NCBI GenBank assembly: GCA_937934645.1
Contig: CALGYZ010000013.1
Coordinates: 1-53,052 of the forward strand
Length of the DNA: 53,052 bases
Origin: an uncultured Bacillaceae bacterium
Lineage (GTDB): Bacteria > Bacillota > Bacilli > Bacillales > Caldibacillaceae
Direction of reading: 5' to 3'
Shown here piece by piece: positions 16,332-24,885 of the stretch. How positions within the stretch are numbered: the stretch's first letter is position 1; the number at the start of each line of letters is the position of its first letter. A program made the translations under genes and the position numbers. Below the pieces are notes generated by a model. It was not told where the DNA came from. It was given only the letters and a program-made list of their open reading frames with translations, and did no database searches.

Positions 16332-17534
16332 GTGTTAACTAAAAAAACTGTGGAGATTGTTAAGTCAACGGTACCGGTTCTGGAGGAACACGGAACAAAA
16401 ATTACAAAAGCTTTTTACAAAAGAATGTTTGAACATCATCCGGAATTATTAAACTATTTTAATCACACAAATCAGCAAAGAGGCAGCCAGCCGAAAGCAC
16501 TGGCAAATTCAATCATTGCCGCGGGAAAACATATTGACCGGCTGGAAGAGATTTTACCTGTTGTAAAACAAATCGGTCATAAACACCGGGCATTAAGCAT
16601 CAGACCGGAACATTATCCGATTGTCGGTGAAAATTTATTGGCTGCGATTAAAGAAATTTTGAGTGATGCGGCAACGGAAGAGATTTTACAAGCTTGGGAA
16701 GAAGCGTACGAAGAAATTGCGAAGGTTTTCATTCAGGTAGAAGCGGACATGTACAGAGATGTAACTTTACGAAAGGGAGGCTGGACAGACTTTAAACCGT
16801 TTACGGTGATCGATAAAGTAAAAGAAAGCGATGTTATTACATCGTTTTATTTAAAGCCTAAGGACGGTGCTCCAGTTCCGGAATTTTTGCCCGGACAGTA
16901 TATAACGGTAAGCGTGGATATTCCGGGTGAACAGTTTAAACATAACCGCCATTACAGTCTGTCCCATGCACCGGGGAAAGGGTATTTCCGTATTTCGGTA
17001 AAACGGGAGAGGGACCGGGAACCATATGGAAAAGTATCCAATTATCTCCATGACCATGTATCTGTAGGCGATGATTTGAACGTCAGCGCTCCTGCCGGTG
17101 ATTTCGTATTAAATACTGAAGAAAACGGACCGGTTGCGTTGATTTCCGGCGGTGTCGGCGTAACCCCCTTATTGAGTATGTTTGAAGCGCTGGCTGATCA
17201 AGAAAGCAACCGGGAAATTACATTTATCCAGGCGGCCAGAAATGAAAATGTCCTGGCGTTTGAAAAAGAAATTAAAGAACTGGCCTCAAGAGTAAAAAAT
17301 GCTAAAGTGTATACCGTTTTGGAAGAAAAACTGAAAGCGGATACTGTATGTGACAAAATTGGTTATATCGATCAACCGCTGCTTGATCAAGCCGTTACCT
17401 CCGACACGGTATGTTACGTATGCGGACCGTTGCCGTTTATGAAAGCTGTGATCGACATGTTGAAAAAATCAGGGGTTCCGGAACAAAATATCCGTTTTGA
17501 ATTTTTCGGTCCGGCAGCAGAAATTCTTCATTAA
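16332..17534 (+). CDS. hmp: Flavohemoglobin Hmp (nitric oxide dioxygenase)
   Basis: Hmp uses NADH and oxygen to turn nitric oxide into nitrate. The 400-residue product has an N-terminal globin domain with proximal haem ligand His85 (IGHKHR) and distal Tyr29 (KAFYKRMF), numbered as in E. coli Hmp, then an FAD domain with HYSLS near 220 and an NADH domain with ISGGVGVTPLLSM. The C-terminus FEFFGP is typical. The start is GTG 16332, nine bases after AAAGGAG; this gives the family N-terminus (MLTKKTVEIVKST). It is divergent from nsrR and has NsrR-like sites in its promoter. Confidence 0.97.
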   Translation: MLTKKTVEIVKSTVPVLEEHGTKITKAFYKRMFEHHPELLNYFNHTNQQRGSQPKALANSIIAAGKHIDRLEEILPVVKQIGHKHRALSIRPEHYPIVGENLLAAIKEILSDAATEEILQAWEEAYEEIAKVFIQVEADMYRDVTLRKGGWTDFKPFTVIDKVKESDVITSFYLKPKDGAPVPEFLPGQYITVSVDIPGEQFKHNRHYSLSHAPGKGYFRISVKRERDREPYGKVSNYLHDHVSVGDDLNVSAPAGDFVLNTEENGPVALISGGVGVTPLLSMFEALADQESNREITFIQAARNENVLAFEKEIKELASRVKNAKVYTVLEEKLKADTVCDKIGYIDQPLLDQAVTSDTVCYVCGPLPFMKAVIDMLKKSGVPEQNIRFEFFGPAAEILH

Positions 17535-17537
17535 AAT

Positions 17538-17575
17538 AAAAAGAGAACCGGGTGTACGACCGGTTCTCTTTTTAT
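17538..17575. terminator. Shared terminator of hmp and ytoA
   Basis: aaagagaaccgg (17540-17551) pairs with ccggttctcttt (17560-17571); A-run and T-run on the two sides serve both convergent genes. Confidence 0.92.
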
Positions 17576-17585
17576 TCATCTGTTT

Positions 17586-18119
17586 CTAAGGTTGCCGGCT
17601 TTCTTTTCTAAAATTTTTGTAATATTGACCTCTTTCACGGTATTCTTTGTAAATCCGCTCCATTTCTTCATAATCCTTTTCTGTTAACTTGCGCACAACT
17701 TTTGCTGGCCGGCCGAAAGCAAGCGTATGCGGAGGGATTTTTTTGCCCGGGGGTACAAGGCTGCCAGCCCCGATAAATGCATGCTCTCCGATTTCGGCCC
17801 CGTCCAAAATGACGGACCCCATTCCGATCAAGGCATAGTTCCGGATGATGCAGCTGTGAAGTGTTACTTGATGTCCCACCGTTACATTATCCTCCAATAT
17901 GAGTGGATTGTCGGGACTTTGGTGCAGCATGCATAAATCTTGGATATTCGTGTTTTTACCGATTCTCGTCGGAGCAACATCACCGCGGATGACGGTGTTA
18001 AACCAGACGCTTGAATAGTCCCCGATTTCCACATCGCCGGTGACGGTGACAAAATCCGCCAAAAATGCCGTTTCCGCAATTTTTGGATATACGCCTTTGT
18101 AGGGATATATTTTATACAT
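17586..18119 (-). CDS. ytoA: Gamma-carbonic-anhydrase-like hexapeptide protein YtoA
   Basis: This is a left-handed beta-helix protein of the gamma-carbonic anhydrase/PaaY group, built from hexapeptide repeats visible from residue 30 to 150 (e.g. VEIGDYSSVWFNTVIRGD). The metal-ligand histidines are in LHQSPDNPL and GHQVTLHSC, matching the three zinc ligands of the family. Carbonic anhydrase activity is possible but not certain, since many relatives are inactive. The product is 177 residues from ATG 18119, just after GGTGAGG; the in-frame GTG at 18128 is within the ribosome binding site. The same neighbourhood is seen in B. subtilis (ytoA near ytpB). Confidence 0.9.
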   Translation of the reverse strand: MYKIYPYKGVYPKIAETAFLADFVTVTGDVEIGDYSSVWFNTVIRGDVAPTRIGKNTNIQDLCMLHQSPDNPLILEDNVTVGHQVTLHSCIIRNYALIGMGSVILDGAEIGEHAFIGAGSLVPPGKKIPPHTLAFGRPAKVVRKLTEKDYEEMERIYKEYRERGQYYKNFRKESRQP

Positions 18120-18291
18120 GATCCTCACCTTTCATAAAGTAATATATATACAAACATATTGTACATGAATAATGAAAATTTTTCTCTTTTCGTAATTTTA
18201 CAAATAAGAACGGATTTCCTTTTGTTCCGGTTTTCCGATATAATTACTTTTATATGGAATTTTGAGGAAACTCTGAAGTGAGGCGATTTTA

Positions 18292-19377
18292 TTGACAGTT
18301 CCCAATGGTGTAATAACATTAATGATGGAATCGTATAAAAAAATATTTCCGGCCGTCCATAAAAAATTAGCCTACTGGAAAAGTCGGGCCGAAGCAATTC
18401 CGAACGACGAGCTTCGTAAACAAGCGTTGCTAAGTATTAAAAATAAGCAATTTCACTGTGAAGGCGGTGCCGTTTTATCTCTTCCTGCAGGAGAAAAATA
18501 TGATGATGTCATTACTTTCATTGTTGCCTATCAAACGATCAGTGACTATCTCGACAACCTCTGCGACCGTTCTAATTCCCAGGATCCCAAGGACTTCCGT
18601 GCTCTCCATGAATCAATGAAAACCGCATTAACCGTTGGAAAGGAACCGGAAAATTATTACCGGTACCGGAAAGACCAGAATGACGGGGGTTATTTGCAAG
18701 AACTTGTCCGTGTCTGTCAAAATACGCTGGCAGGAATGAAGAACTATCCGTTAATTAAAGAAGAGTTGCTGGAACTGTGCGAATACTATTGTGATTTGCA
18801 AGTACATAAGCACGTTAAGAAAGAAGAGCGTGTTCCCCGTTTAAAAAAGTGGTTTGACCGGCATAAAGATCACGTGCCGGAAATGGAATGGTACGAGTTT
18901 TCTGCATGTTCCGGCTCCACCCTCGGTATATTCTGTCTTGTTTCATATTGCGCCCGGGAAGATTTCACAAAACAGCAAAGCCTCGTGATTCGTAACGGAT
19001 ATTTTCCGTATATTCAAGGTTTACACATTATGCTGGATTATTTTATTGATCAGGAGGAAGACCGGCAAGGGGGCGATTTGAACTTTTGTTTTTATTATGA
19101 AAGTGAGACACAGATGTACGAGCGTTTACGTTTGTTCATACAACAGGCAGACCGGTATACAAAGCACTTGCCCGACCGGAAATTTCACCAGTTAATAAAC
19201 CGCGGGCTGCTCGGCTTGTATTTATCAGATCAAAAAGTTAATGAACAGGGGCAATTAAAACAAATAGCAAAAAAATTATTGAAAGCAGGCGGTTTAAGTA
19301 GTTATTTTTTTTATATTAATGCGAAAGCTTACCGCAAATGGCAGCAAAAAACGGGGAGGGGAAACTTATGGGCTTAA
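18292..19377 (+). CDS. ytpB: Tetraprenyl-beta-curcumene synthase YtpB
   Basis: YtpB of B. subtilis is a class IB terpene synthase that cyclises all-E-heptaprenyl diphosphate (C35) to tetraprenyl-beta-curcumene, leading to sesquarterpenoids, which have been linked to spores. The 361-residue product matches the family throughout: FHCEGG, VAYQTISDYLDNLCDRS, DFRALHESM, DGGYLQELV, CDLQVHKH, MEWYEFSACSGSTLG and LDYFIDQEEDRQGGDLNFC. The start is TTG 18292 after GTGAGGCG. Its 3' end overlaps the next gene by ten bases, so the two are probably co-translated. In B. subtilis the neighbour is ytpA (a lysophospholipase), which is absent here. Confidence 0.93.
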   Translation: MTVPNGVITLMMESYKKIFPAVHKKLAYWKSRAEAIPNDELRKQALLSIKNKQFHCEGGAVLSLPAGEKYDDVITFIVAYQTISDYLDNLCDRSNSQDPKDFRALHESMKTALTVGKEPENYYRYRKDQNDGGYLQELVRVCQNTLAGMKNYPLIKEELLELCEYYCDLQVHKHVKKEERVPRLKKWFDRHKDHVPEMEWYEFSACSGSTLGIFCLVSYCAREDFTKQQSLVIRNGYFPYIQGLHIMLDYFIDQEEDRQGGDLNFCFYYESETQMYERLRLFIQQADRYTKHLPDRKFHQLINRGLLGLYLSDQKVNEQGQLKQIAKKLLKAGGLSSYFFYINAKAYRKWQQKTGRGNLWA

Positions 19378-20369
19378 CATTGAGCATCTTGGACCAATCA
19401 CCGGTATCTGAAGGAATGACGGCTGAAGAAGCATTACAGAACACGGTGGAATTGGCACAAAAAGCGGAAGAGTGGGGATACAAAAGGTTTTGGGTATCGG
19501 AACATCATGATTCACCAACATTGGCGGGTTCATCTCCGGAAGTATTGTTGTCTTATATTGCGGCAAAAACTTCCCGCATTCGCATCGGTTCAGGCGGAGT
19601 GATGCTTTCCCATTACAGTCCTTATAAAGTAGCGGAAAATTTCCGGGTGCTTTCAGGACTTGCACCGGAGAGGGTAGATCTCGGCATTGGACGTGCACCG
19701 GGCGGTATGCCCCGTTCAACGATTGCCCTGAACGGTTCAAGGGACCGCGGTGTGGACAAGTATCCGGAAAAAGTGACAGAGTTGCTGCAATATCTTCATG
19801 ATGACCTTCCGGAAGCCCACCCATTATACGGGATTAAAGCAACACCGGTTGTCAAGGCTGCTCCGGAACTTTGGCTACTTGGTTCTAGTGAAACGAGTGC
19901 GGCCCTTGCCGCAAAAAAGGGGCTTCCTTACAATTTTGCTTTATTTATCAACGGTGAGGGCGGTGAGACGTATATGAGCCACTATATAAATAATTTCAAG
20001 CCATCACAATATTTAAAGGAGCCGGAAAATATCGTTACGGTTTTTGCTGTCTGTGCAGAGACGGATGATGAAGCAAAGAGACTTGCGTCAAGTTTGGAAT
20101 TAAATATGATCCGTTCGGAACAGGGCATGCCGTCAAAGGGCATACCGTCCCCGGAAGAAGCGTTGAACTATCCGTATACATTTTTTGAACGGGAAAGAAT
20201 CCGCCAGAACCGGAGAAGAATGGTTGTGGGAAGTCCGAAAAAAGTGAAGGAACGGCTGCTGCGGTTGAGCGAATTGTACAAAACAAATGAAATCATGCTT
20301 GTTTCCATCATGTACGATTTTCGTACCAAATTAAGATCCTTTGAACTTATTGCCAATGAAATTTTATAG
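19368..20369 (+). CDS. Luciferase-like flavin-dependent monooxygenase
   Basis: The 333-residue product belongs to the LLM class (bacterial luciferase-like, F420/FMN) of TIM-barrel oxidoreductases, single-domain type. Typical parts are LSILDQSPV at the start, WGYKRFWVSEHHDSPTLAGSSP, RIRIGSGGVMLSHYSP, KVAENFRVL and LGIGRAPGG. Such enzymes use FMNH2 and oxygen; the substrate cannot be told. The start is ATG 19368, eight bases after GGGGAGGGG, inside the 3' end of ytpB (overlap 10 bases). The tight coupling suggests a role on the YtpB product or on an isoprenoid, but this is inference. Housekeeping relatives (B. subtilis YceB, YddN, YvbT) are common. Confidence 0.88.
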   Translation: MGLTLSILDQSPVSEGMTAEEALQNTVELAQKAEEWGYKRFWVSEHHDSPTLAGSSPEVLLSYIAAKTSRIRIGSGGVMLSHYSPYKVAENFRVLSGLAPERVDLGIGRAPGGMPRSTIALNGSRDRGVDKYPEKVTELLQYLHDDLPEAHPLYGIKATPVVKAAPELWLLGSSETSAALAAKKGLPYNFALFINGEGGETYMSHYINNFKPSQYLKEPENIVTVFAVCAETDDEAKRLASSLELNMIRSEQGMPSKGIPSPEEALNYPYTFFERERIRQNRRRMVVGSPKKVKERLLRLSELYKTNEIMLVSIMYDFRTKLRSFELIANEIL

Positions 20370-20375
20370 TGAATA

Positions 20376-20405
20376 AAAAGCCGGTTCCTTTACTAAAAAG
20401 GAACC
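20376..20405 (-). terminator. Terminator of mnmL-mnmM
   Basis: ggttccttt (20383-20391) pairs with aaaggaacc (20397-20405). On the minus strand it is followed by GGCTTTTTATTC. It has no T-run on the plus strand, so termination of the monooxygenase gene there is less sure. Confidence 0.8.
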
Positions 20406-20413
20406 AGCACGAA

Positions 20414-20986
20414 TTACCGTTTTTCAATGGCAATGATAAACGGGGGATTGTTTTTTTGGTTAATAAACTGATACTTTAACACGTGGGCTTTTTGCTGGTC
20501 AATTTGTTTTACAAACTCAAGGATTGCATCTCTTTCAATTTTCCCTTCCGGATGTCCGTGGTAAATCACGAGGACAATTAACCCTTCTTCCGCCAGAATA
20601 TCTAAAATTTGCCGGACTGCCTCAATTGTTGTTTCCGGTTTTGTAACAATGGAATGATCCCCCTTCGGCAAATAACCGAGATTAAAGACGGCGGCCTTAA
20701 TTTTCCCGGAGTATTCGGGCGGAATGCATTCTTTTACATGTTCATGGCCGCGGTTGAACAAAACAACCTGCTTTGTTTGCCCGTGTTTTTCCAGTCTTTC
20801 TCTCGTCCGGCGGATGGCTTCTTCCTGAATATCGAAGCCGAACACCTTCCCGGCCGGACCGACAAGTTCGGCTAAAAACAGGGTATCATTTCCATTTCCG
20901 ACCGTCGCATCAATCACCGCATCACCTGTTGAAGCTGCTTTTTTCAACAAGTCATGGGCAAAGGGCAATATATTCATCAACTTCAT
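20414..20986 (-). CDS. mnmM: tRNA (mnm5s2U34) methyltransferase MnmM (YtqB)
   Basis: MnmM is the SAM-dependent methyltransferase that makes the last methylation of mnm5(s2)U at the wobble base of tRNA in Gram-positive bacteria lacking MnmC (B. subtilis YtqB). The 190-residue product has a Rossmann SAM site DATVGNGNDT at 26-35, the acidic end of strand 2 in VFGFDIQEEAI and the catalytic-region motif FNLGYLPKGDHS. The ATG at 20986 overlaps the stop of mnmL (ATGA), with GGGGGA just upstream inside mnmL. The pair is thus translationally coupled, fitting a common tRNA pathway. Confidence 0.92.
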   Translation of the reverse strand: MKLMNILPFAHDLLKKAASTGDAVIDATVGNGNDTLFLAELVGPAGKVFGFDIQEEAIRRTRERLEKHGQTKQVVLFNRGHEHVKECIPPEYSGKIKAAVFNLGYLPKGDHSIVTKPETTIEAVRQILDILAEEGLIVLVIYHGHPEGKIERDAILEFVKQIDQQKAHVLKYQFINQKNNPPFIIAIEKR

Positions 20987-21942
20987 GAAGTGGTCCCCCT
21001 TTTTCCTCCTTCATAAAATTTCCCCTGGTAACTGTCCCGTCTTTCCAATTCACGGTCAATAGCGTTTAATACTTCCCATTTGTTAACACTCCACATCGGA
21101 CCAATCATCAGATCAATCGGTCCGTCCCCTGTGATCCTGTGCACAATTATTTCCGGCGGCAATATTTCCAGCTGGTCGCAAACAATATTGACGTATTCCT
21201 CAAAGGATAAAAATTCCAGCAATCCCTTTTCATACTGCTTCACCATCGGCGTTCCTTTTAATAAATGCAAAAGATGGATTTTTATTCCCTGCACGTCCAT
21301 ATTTGTCACCGCCCGGGCTGTTTCCATCATCATTTCCGGTGTTTCTCCCGGCAGACCGTTAATAATATGACTGCAAATCCGAATGTTATGTTTCCGTAAT
21401 TTTTCGACCCCATCCAGATAGGTCTGGAAATCATGAGCGCGGTTGATCAGTTCCGCAGTTTTTTCATGGACGGTCTGGAGGCCAAGTTCCACCCATAAAT
21501 ACGTACGTTCATTGAGTTCCGCCAAGTATTCGACAACATCATCGGGGAGACAATCCGGTCTGGTTGCGATAGATAAACCGACAACGCCTTCCTGCCGGAG
21601 GGCGGTTTCATATTTTTCCCGCAATACATCCACCGGGGCATGGGTGTTTGTAAATGCCTGGAAATAGGCAATATATTTTCCTTCTTTCCATTTTTTATGC
21701 ATAATGGTTTTTATTTTTTGAAACTGGATGTCAATCGGTTCCGCCCGGTTTCCCGCAAAGTCGCCGGAACCGGCTGCACTGCAAAAAGTGCAGCCGCCGT
21801 AAGCGACGGTTCCGTCCCGATTCGGGCAGTCAAAGCCACCGTCTAGGGACACTTTAAACACCTTGTGGCCGAATTGTTTCCGGAGATGATAATTCCAGGT
21901 GTGGTAACGTTTATCGCCGAAACTGTATGGAAATGGTTTCAT
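20983..21942 (-). CDS. mnmL: Radical SAM protein MnmL (YtqA, TIGR01212 family)
   Basis: This Elp3-like radical SAM enzyme (B. subtilis YtqA) has been proposed to work with MnmM in an alternate route to mnm5U in tRNA of Gram-positives. The 319-residue product has C39, C51 and C54 (C-x11-C-x2-C), the family's long-spaced cluster motif, in FDCPNRDGTVAYGGCTFC, followed by AAGSGDFAGN, AYFQAFTNTHAP, SIATRPDCLPD and LLHLLKGTPM. The start is ATG 21942, after GAGAGGAAG; an upstream in-frame codon at 21987 gives no family-like sequence. The stop codon overlaps the mnmM start. Confidence 0.9.
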   Translation of the reverse strand: MKPFPYSFGDKRYHTWNYHLRKQFGHKVFKVSLDGGFDCPNRDGTVAYGGCTFCSAAGSGDFAGNRAEPIDIQFQKIKTIMHKKWKEGKYIAYFQAFTNTHAPVDVLREKYETALRQEGVVGLSIATRPDCLPDDVVEYLAELNERTYLWVELGLQTVHEKTAELINRAHDFQTYLDGVEKLRKHNIRICSHIINGLPGETPEMMMETARAVTNMDVQGIKIHLLHLLKGTPMVKQYEKGLLEFLSFEEYVNIVCDQLEILPPEIIVHRITGDGPIDLMIGPMWSVNKWEVLNAIDRELERRDSYQGKFYEGGKRGTTS

Positions 21943-22137
21943 GTTGGTCTTCCTCTCATCGTTTAAATTCAAAATCAATTGTATCATGGTAAAAGTTAAA
22001 TTCCCACGAAAGTTTTTCCTTGCGGGAGAATTGAATGTAAATTTCCCAAATATTTTGCCGCAAGCTTTTCAACAAACAACAAAAAATAAAATTGCCGTCT
22101 AGTTGTTCTATTCCGGATAAAAAAAGGAGGATCCATG

Positions 22138-22404
22138 ATGGCAACAAGGGATGCGATGGAAAAATTTTTGAATGAATGTGAACAGACGATTGAATATGCC
22201 CGCGGACAATTGCAGGAAAGTGCAAAACAGGAATTTTACGGCATGGAAGAATACAGCCGGGCCCAGCAGGCATTGGAAGAAAAATACAATGAATTGATGG
22301 CATTATACCGGAGTGCCAATGCAGAACAACGGGAGCGGCTGCACCGGATGAGGTTGAAAATCCATTCATTGCAAAATGAAATGACGTTACTTGATTTGCA
22401 TTGA
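22138..22404 (+). CDS. ytzC: Small coiled-coil protein YtzC (DUF2524)
   Basis: The 88-residue product is highly helical and charged, with long heptad-like stretches (EQTIEYARGQLQE, AQQALEEKYNELMALY, RERLHRMRLKIHSLQNEM). It matches the DUF2524/YtzC family of bacilli; the function is unknown. There are two ATGs in tandem; the second, at 22138, is seven bases after AGGAGG and gives the family start MATRDAMEKF, so I choose it over 22135. It stands alone and is followed by a clear terminator. No signal peptide or membrane segment is seen. Confidence 0.85.
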   Translation: MATRDAMEKFLNECEQTIEYARGQLQESAKQEFYGMEEYSRAQQALEEKYNELMALYRSANAEQRERLHRMRLKIHSLQNEMTLLDLH

Positions 22405-22414
22405 TTTTCATTCT

Positions 22415-22460
22415 GTTTCCGGTTACGGACGATCATCCGTCAGCCGGAAATTTTTGTTTT
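22415..22460 (+). terminator. Terminator of ytzC
   Basis: tttccgg (22416-22422) pairs with ccggaaa (22444-22450) around an inner stem acgga/tccgt (22425-22429, 22436-22440), followed by tttttgtttt. Confidence 0.85.
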
Positions 22461-22486
22461 ATCCTGGAAAACAGAGAATATTTCCG

Positions 22487-22515
22487 TTGCGCCCCTAGTT
22501 TTCTAATGGTAAAAT
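22487..22515 (+). promoter_or_regulatory. Promoter of glpK
   Basis: TTGCGC (22487-22492) and TAAAAT (22510-22515) are 17 bases apart. The start codon is only 33 bases past the -10, so there is no room for the GlpP-controlled antiterminator leader that precedes glpFK in B. subtilis. Confidence 0.6.
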
Positions 22516-22548
22516 TTTCTAGAGATTAAATATATTGGGGGAGGACGT

Positions 22549-24045
22549 ATGCCGGAAGAAAAATATATAATGGCGATTGACCAGGGAACGACAAGTACCC
22601 GGGCGATCATTTTCAATAAAGACGCAAAAATTGTAAGCGTTTCCCAGCGGGAATTTAACCAGTACTTTCCGAAACCGGGATGGGTGGAACATAATCCTGA
22701 TGAAATATGGGGCTCGGTTCTGGCGGTCATTGCAGAAGTATTGGCCGAGTCGGGCATCAGTGCGTCGCAAATTGCCGGAATCGGAATTACGAATCAGCGG
22801 GAGACAACGGTCGTCTGGGATCAGTCAACGGGTAGACCGGTTTATAATGCCATCGTATGGCAATCAAGACAGACCGCAAATATTTGCGATCAATTGAAAA
22901 AGGAAGGCTTAGAGCCGTTATTCCGCCAAAAGACCGGTTTATTGATTGATGCTTATTTTTCCGCAACGAAAGTAAAATGGATTTTGGACAACGTACCCGG
23001 TGCCCGGGAAAAAGCGGAACGCGGAGAATTACTGTTCGGCACGATTGATACATGGCTCATCTGGAAGTTTTCGGGGGGAAAGGTTCATGTCACGGATTAT
23101 ACAAATGCATCCCGGACATTGTTATACAATATTTATGAATTAGATTGGGATGATGACCTTTTACAATTATTAAACATTCCAAAATCCATGCTCCCTGAAG
23201 TTAAACCGTCATCCCATATTTTTTGCAAAACAACAAAGGAACACTTTTTCGGCCGGCAAGTTCCGATTGCCGGTGTTGCCGGTGATCAGCAGGCGGCATT
23301 GTTCGGCCAGGCATGTTTTGAAGAAGGCATGGCAAAAAATACATACGGCACCGGTTGTTTTATGTTAATGAACACCGGTACAAAAGCCGTTCAATCAAAG
23401 AACGGATTATTGACAACCATCGCCTGGGGGATAGATGGAAAAATCGAGTATGCGCTGGAAGGAAGTATTTTTGTTGCCGGCTCTGCGATTCAATGGCTCA
23501 GGGACGGTCTCCGGATGATCAAAACTGCATCTGATTCAGAGACATATGCAGAAAAAGTGTCATCAACAGATGGTGTGTATGTTGTCCCGGCATTTGTCGG
23601 GCTGGGTGCTCCTTATTGGGACAGCGAAGTGCGCGGGGCAGTATTCGGCCTGACCCGGGGTACGGAAAAGGAACATTTCGTCCGTGCCACACTGGAATCT
23701 CTTGCATATCAAACGAAAGATGTACTTGAAGCAATGGAAGCCGATTCCGGTATTTCTTTAAAAAAATTACGGGTTGACGGCGGAGCGGTAAAAAATAATT
23801 TCCTTATGCAATTCCAAAGCGATATTCTTGGCGTACCGGTCGAACGTCCGGTAATCAATGAAACAACAGCATTGGGTGCGGCATATTTGGCCGGTCTGGC
23901 CGTCGGATTTTGGCCGGGAAAAGAAGAGATCAGTAAACAATGGGAAATCGACCGGACATTTACCGCAGAAATGACCGGAGAAGAATCCCGGTGTTTGTAT
24001 GACGGTTGGAAAAAGGCGGTAAGAGCCGCGATGGCATTTAAGTAA
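22549..24045 (+). CDS. glpK: Glycerol kinase GlpK
   Basis: GlpK phosphorylates glycerol to glycerol 3-phosphate. The 498-residue product has the FGGY-kinase signatures: DQGTTSTR at 11-18, GITNQRETTVVWD near 79-91, DTWLIWKFSGG near 167-177, and GDQQAALFGQ. His232 in KEHFFG corresponds to the residue phosphorylated by HPr in Gram-positive GlpK proteins, so activation by the phosphotransferase system is likely. ATG 22549 follows GGGGGAGG. Neither glpF (facilitator) nor glpD (dehydrogenase) is adjacent, which is unusual for bacilli. It has its own promoter and terminator. No cre site is visible. Confidence 0.97.
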   Translation: MPEEKYIMAIDQGTTSTRAIIFNKDAKIVSVSQREFNQYFPKPGWVEHNPDEIWGSVLAVIAEVLAESGISASQIAGIGITNQRETTVVWDQSTGRPVYNAIVWQSRQTANICDQLKKEGLEPLFRQKTGLLIDAYFSATKVKWILDNVPGAREKAERGELLFGTIDTWLIWKFSGGKVHVTDYTNASRTLLYNIYELDWDDDLLQLLNIPKSMLPEVKPSSHIFCKTTKEHFFGRQVPIAGVAGDQQAALFGQACFEEGMAKNTYGTGCFMLMNTGTKAVQSKNGLLTTIAWGIDGKIEYALEGSIFVAGSAIQWLRDGLRMIKTASDSETYAEKVSSTDGVYVVPAFVGLGAPYWDSEVRGAVFGLTRGTEKEHFVRATLESLAYQTKDVLEAMEADSGISLKKLRVDGGAVKNNFLMQFQSDILGVPVERPVINETTALGAAYLAGLAVGFWPGKEEISKQWEIDRTFTAEMTGEESRCLYDGWKKAVRAAMAFK

Positions 24046-24059
24046 ATCATGATTATTGA

Positions 24060-24106
24060 AGCAGCATCCGGAGCCCGGAAAGACGGGGCGGATGCTGTTT
24101 TTATTT
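24060..24106 (+). terminator. Terminator of glpK
   Basis: cagcatccg (24062-24070) pairs with cggatgctg (24089-24097), loop of 18 bases, then tttttattt. Confidence 0.88.
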
Positions 24107-24171
24107 ATATAACTCCGCGGGCTTCCGGTCTTATTTTGTTCCTTTTAACAGAAAAATGCAGGAAAATTATA

Positions 24172-24223
24172 TGTTAACCGATTAATATAAATGGTTGACA
24201 AAAGAAGTACCGTCCCTTATTTT
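24172..24223 (+). promoter_or_regulatory. BirA operator and promoter of bioY-bioB
   Basis: TGTTAACC (24172-24179) and GGTTGACA (24193-24200) form the split palindrome typical of Gram-positive BirA operators, 13 bases apart. GGTTGACA contains the -35 TTGACA (24195-24200), followed after 17 bases by TATTTT (24218-24223). Biotin-bound BirA would block this promoter. Confidence 0.82.
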
Positions 24224-24255
24224 AGAATTATAAATTTAAAAAGGAGGACGGGAGA

Positions 24256-24846
24256 GTGAAAATAAAACCGCTCGAAATTACACTTGTCAGCTTATTTGTC
24301 GTATTGATTGCCATCGGAGCTAATATAACATCCATTATACCGTTTGCGGTAATTGGCGGGGTCCCGATTACATTGCAAACATTTTTTGCCATTCTGGCCG
24401 GTCTCGTTCTTGGCAGCCGTTTAGGTGTAATATCGACGAGTGTTTATGCATTAATGGGATTAATCGGTTTGCCGGTTTTCGCCCGTTTCAGCGGCGGTCT
24501 CGGAACACTTCTCAGCCCGACGTTCGGATTTATACTTACATTTATCCTTGCGGCTTACGTTTGCGGAAAAATGGTGGAAGGAAAACAGACGGTTGCGCCG
24601 TATATAGCCGCTGCATTAACCGGAACGGCGATTAATTACATACTCGGAACAACATGGATGTATTATGTGTATCGTTTTTGGGCGGATGCGCCTAAAGGCT
24701 TTTCATACGGTATGGCCTGGTTATGGATGCTGCCGCCTCTGCCAAAAGACATTATTCTTGCGTTTGTCGCCGGTGTTTTTGCTCACCGATTGCGTGTATC
24801 CGTTCTTTCAAAAAGCCGGTTTAAGCATTTGAATTTAGGGGTTTAA
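24256..24846 (+). CDS. bioY: Biotin ECF transporter S component BioY
   Basis: BioY is the membrane protein that binds biotin for uptake with an energy-coupling-factor module (EcfA, EcfA', EcfT, encoded elsewhere). The 196-residue product has about six hydrophobic segments and the BioY pattern GGVPITLQTFFAILAGLVLG, YALMGLIGLPVF and GGLGTLLSPTFGF. The start is GTG 24256, eight bases after AAGGAGG. It is the first gene of a two-gene operon with bioB, 39 bases apart, and the BirA operator upstream ties it to biotin level. Confidence 0.95.
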   Translation: MKIKPLEITLVSLFVVLIAIGANITSIIPFAVIGGVPITLQTFFAILAGLVLGSRLGVISTSVYALMGLIGLPVFARFSGGLGTLLSPTFGFILTFILAAYVCGKMVEGKQTVAPYIAAALTGTAINYILGTTWMYYVYRFWADAPKGFSYGMAWLWMLPPLPKDIILAFVAGVFAHRLRVSVLSKSRFKHLNLGV

Positions 24847-24885
24847 TTCATATAATACGGCAGAACAAAGGGAGGAGGAAGGCTG

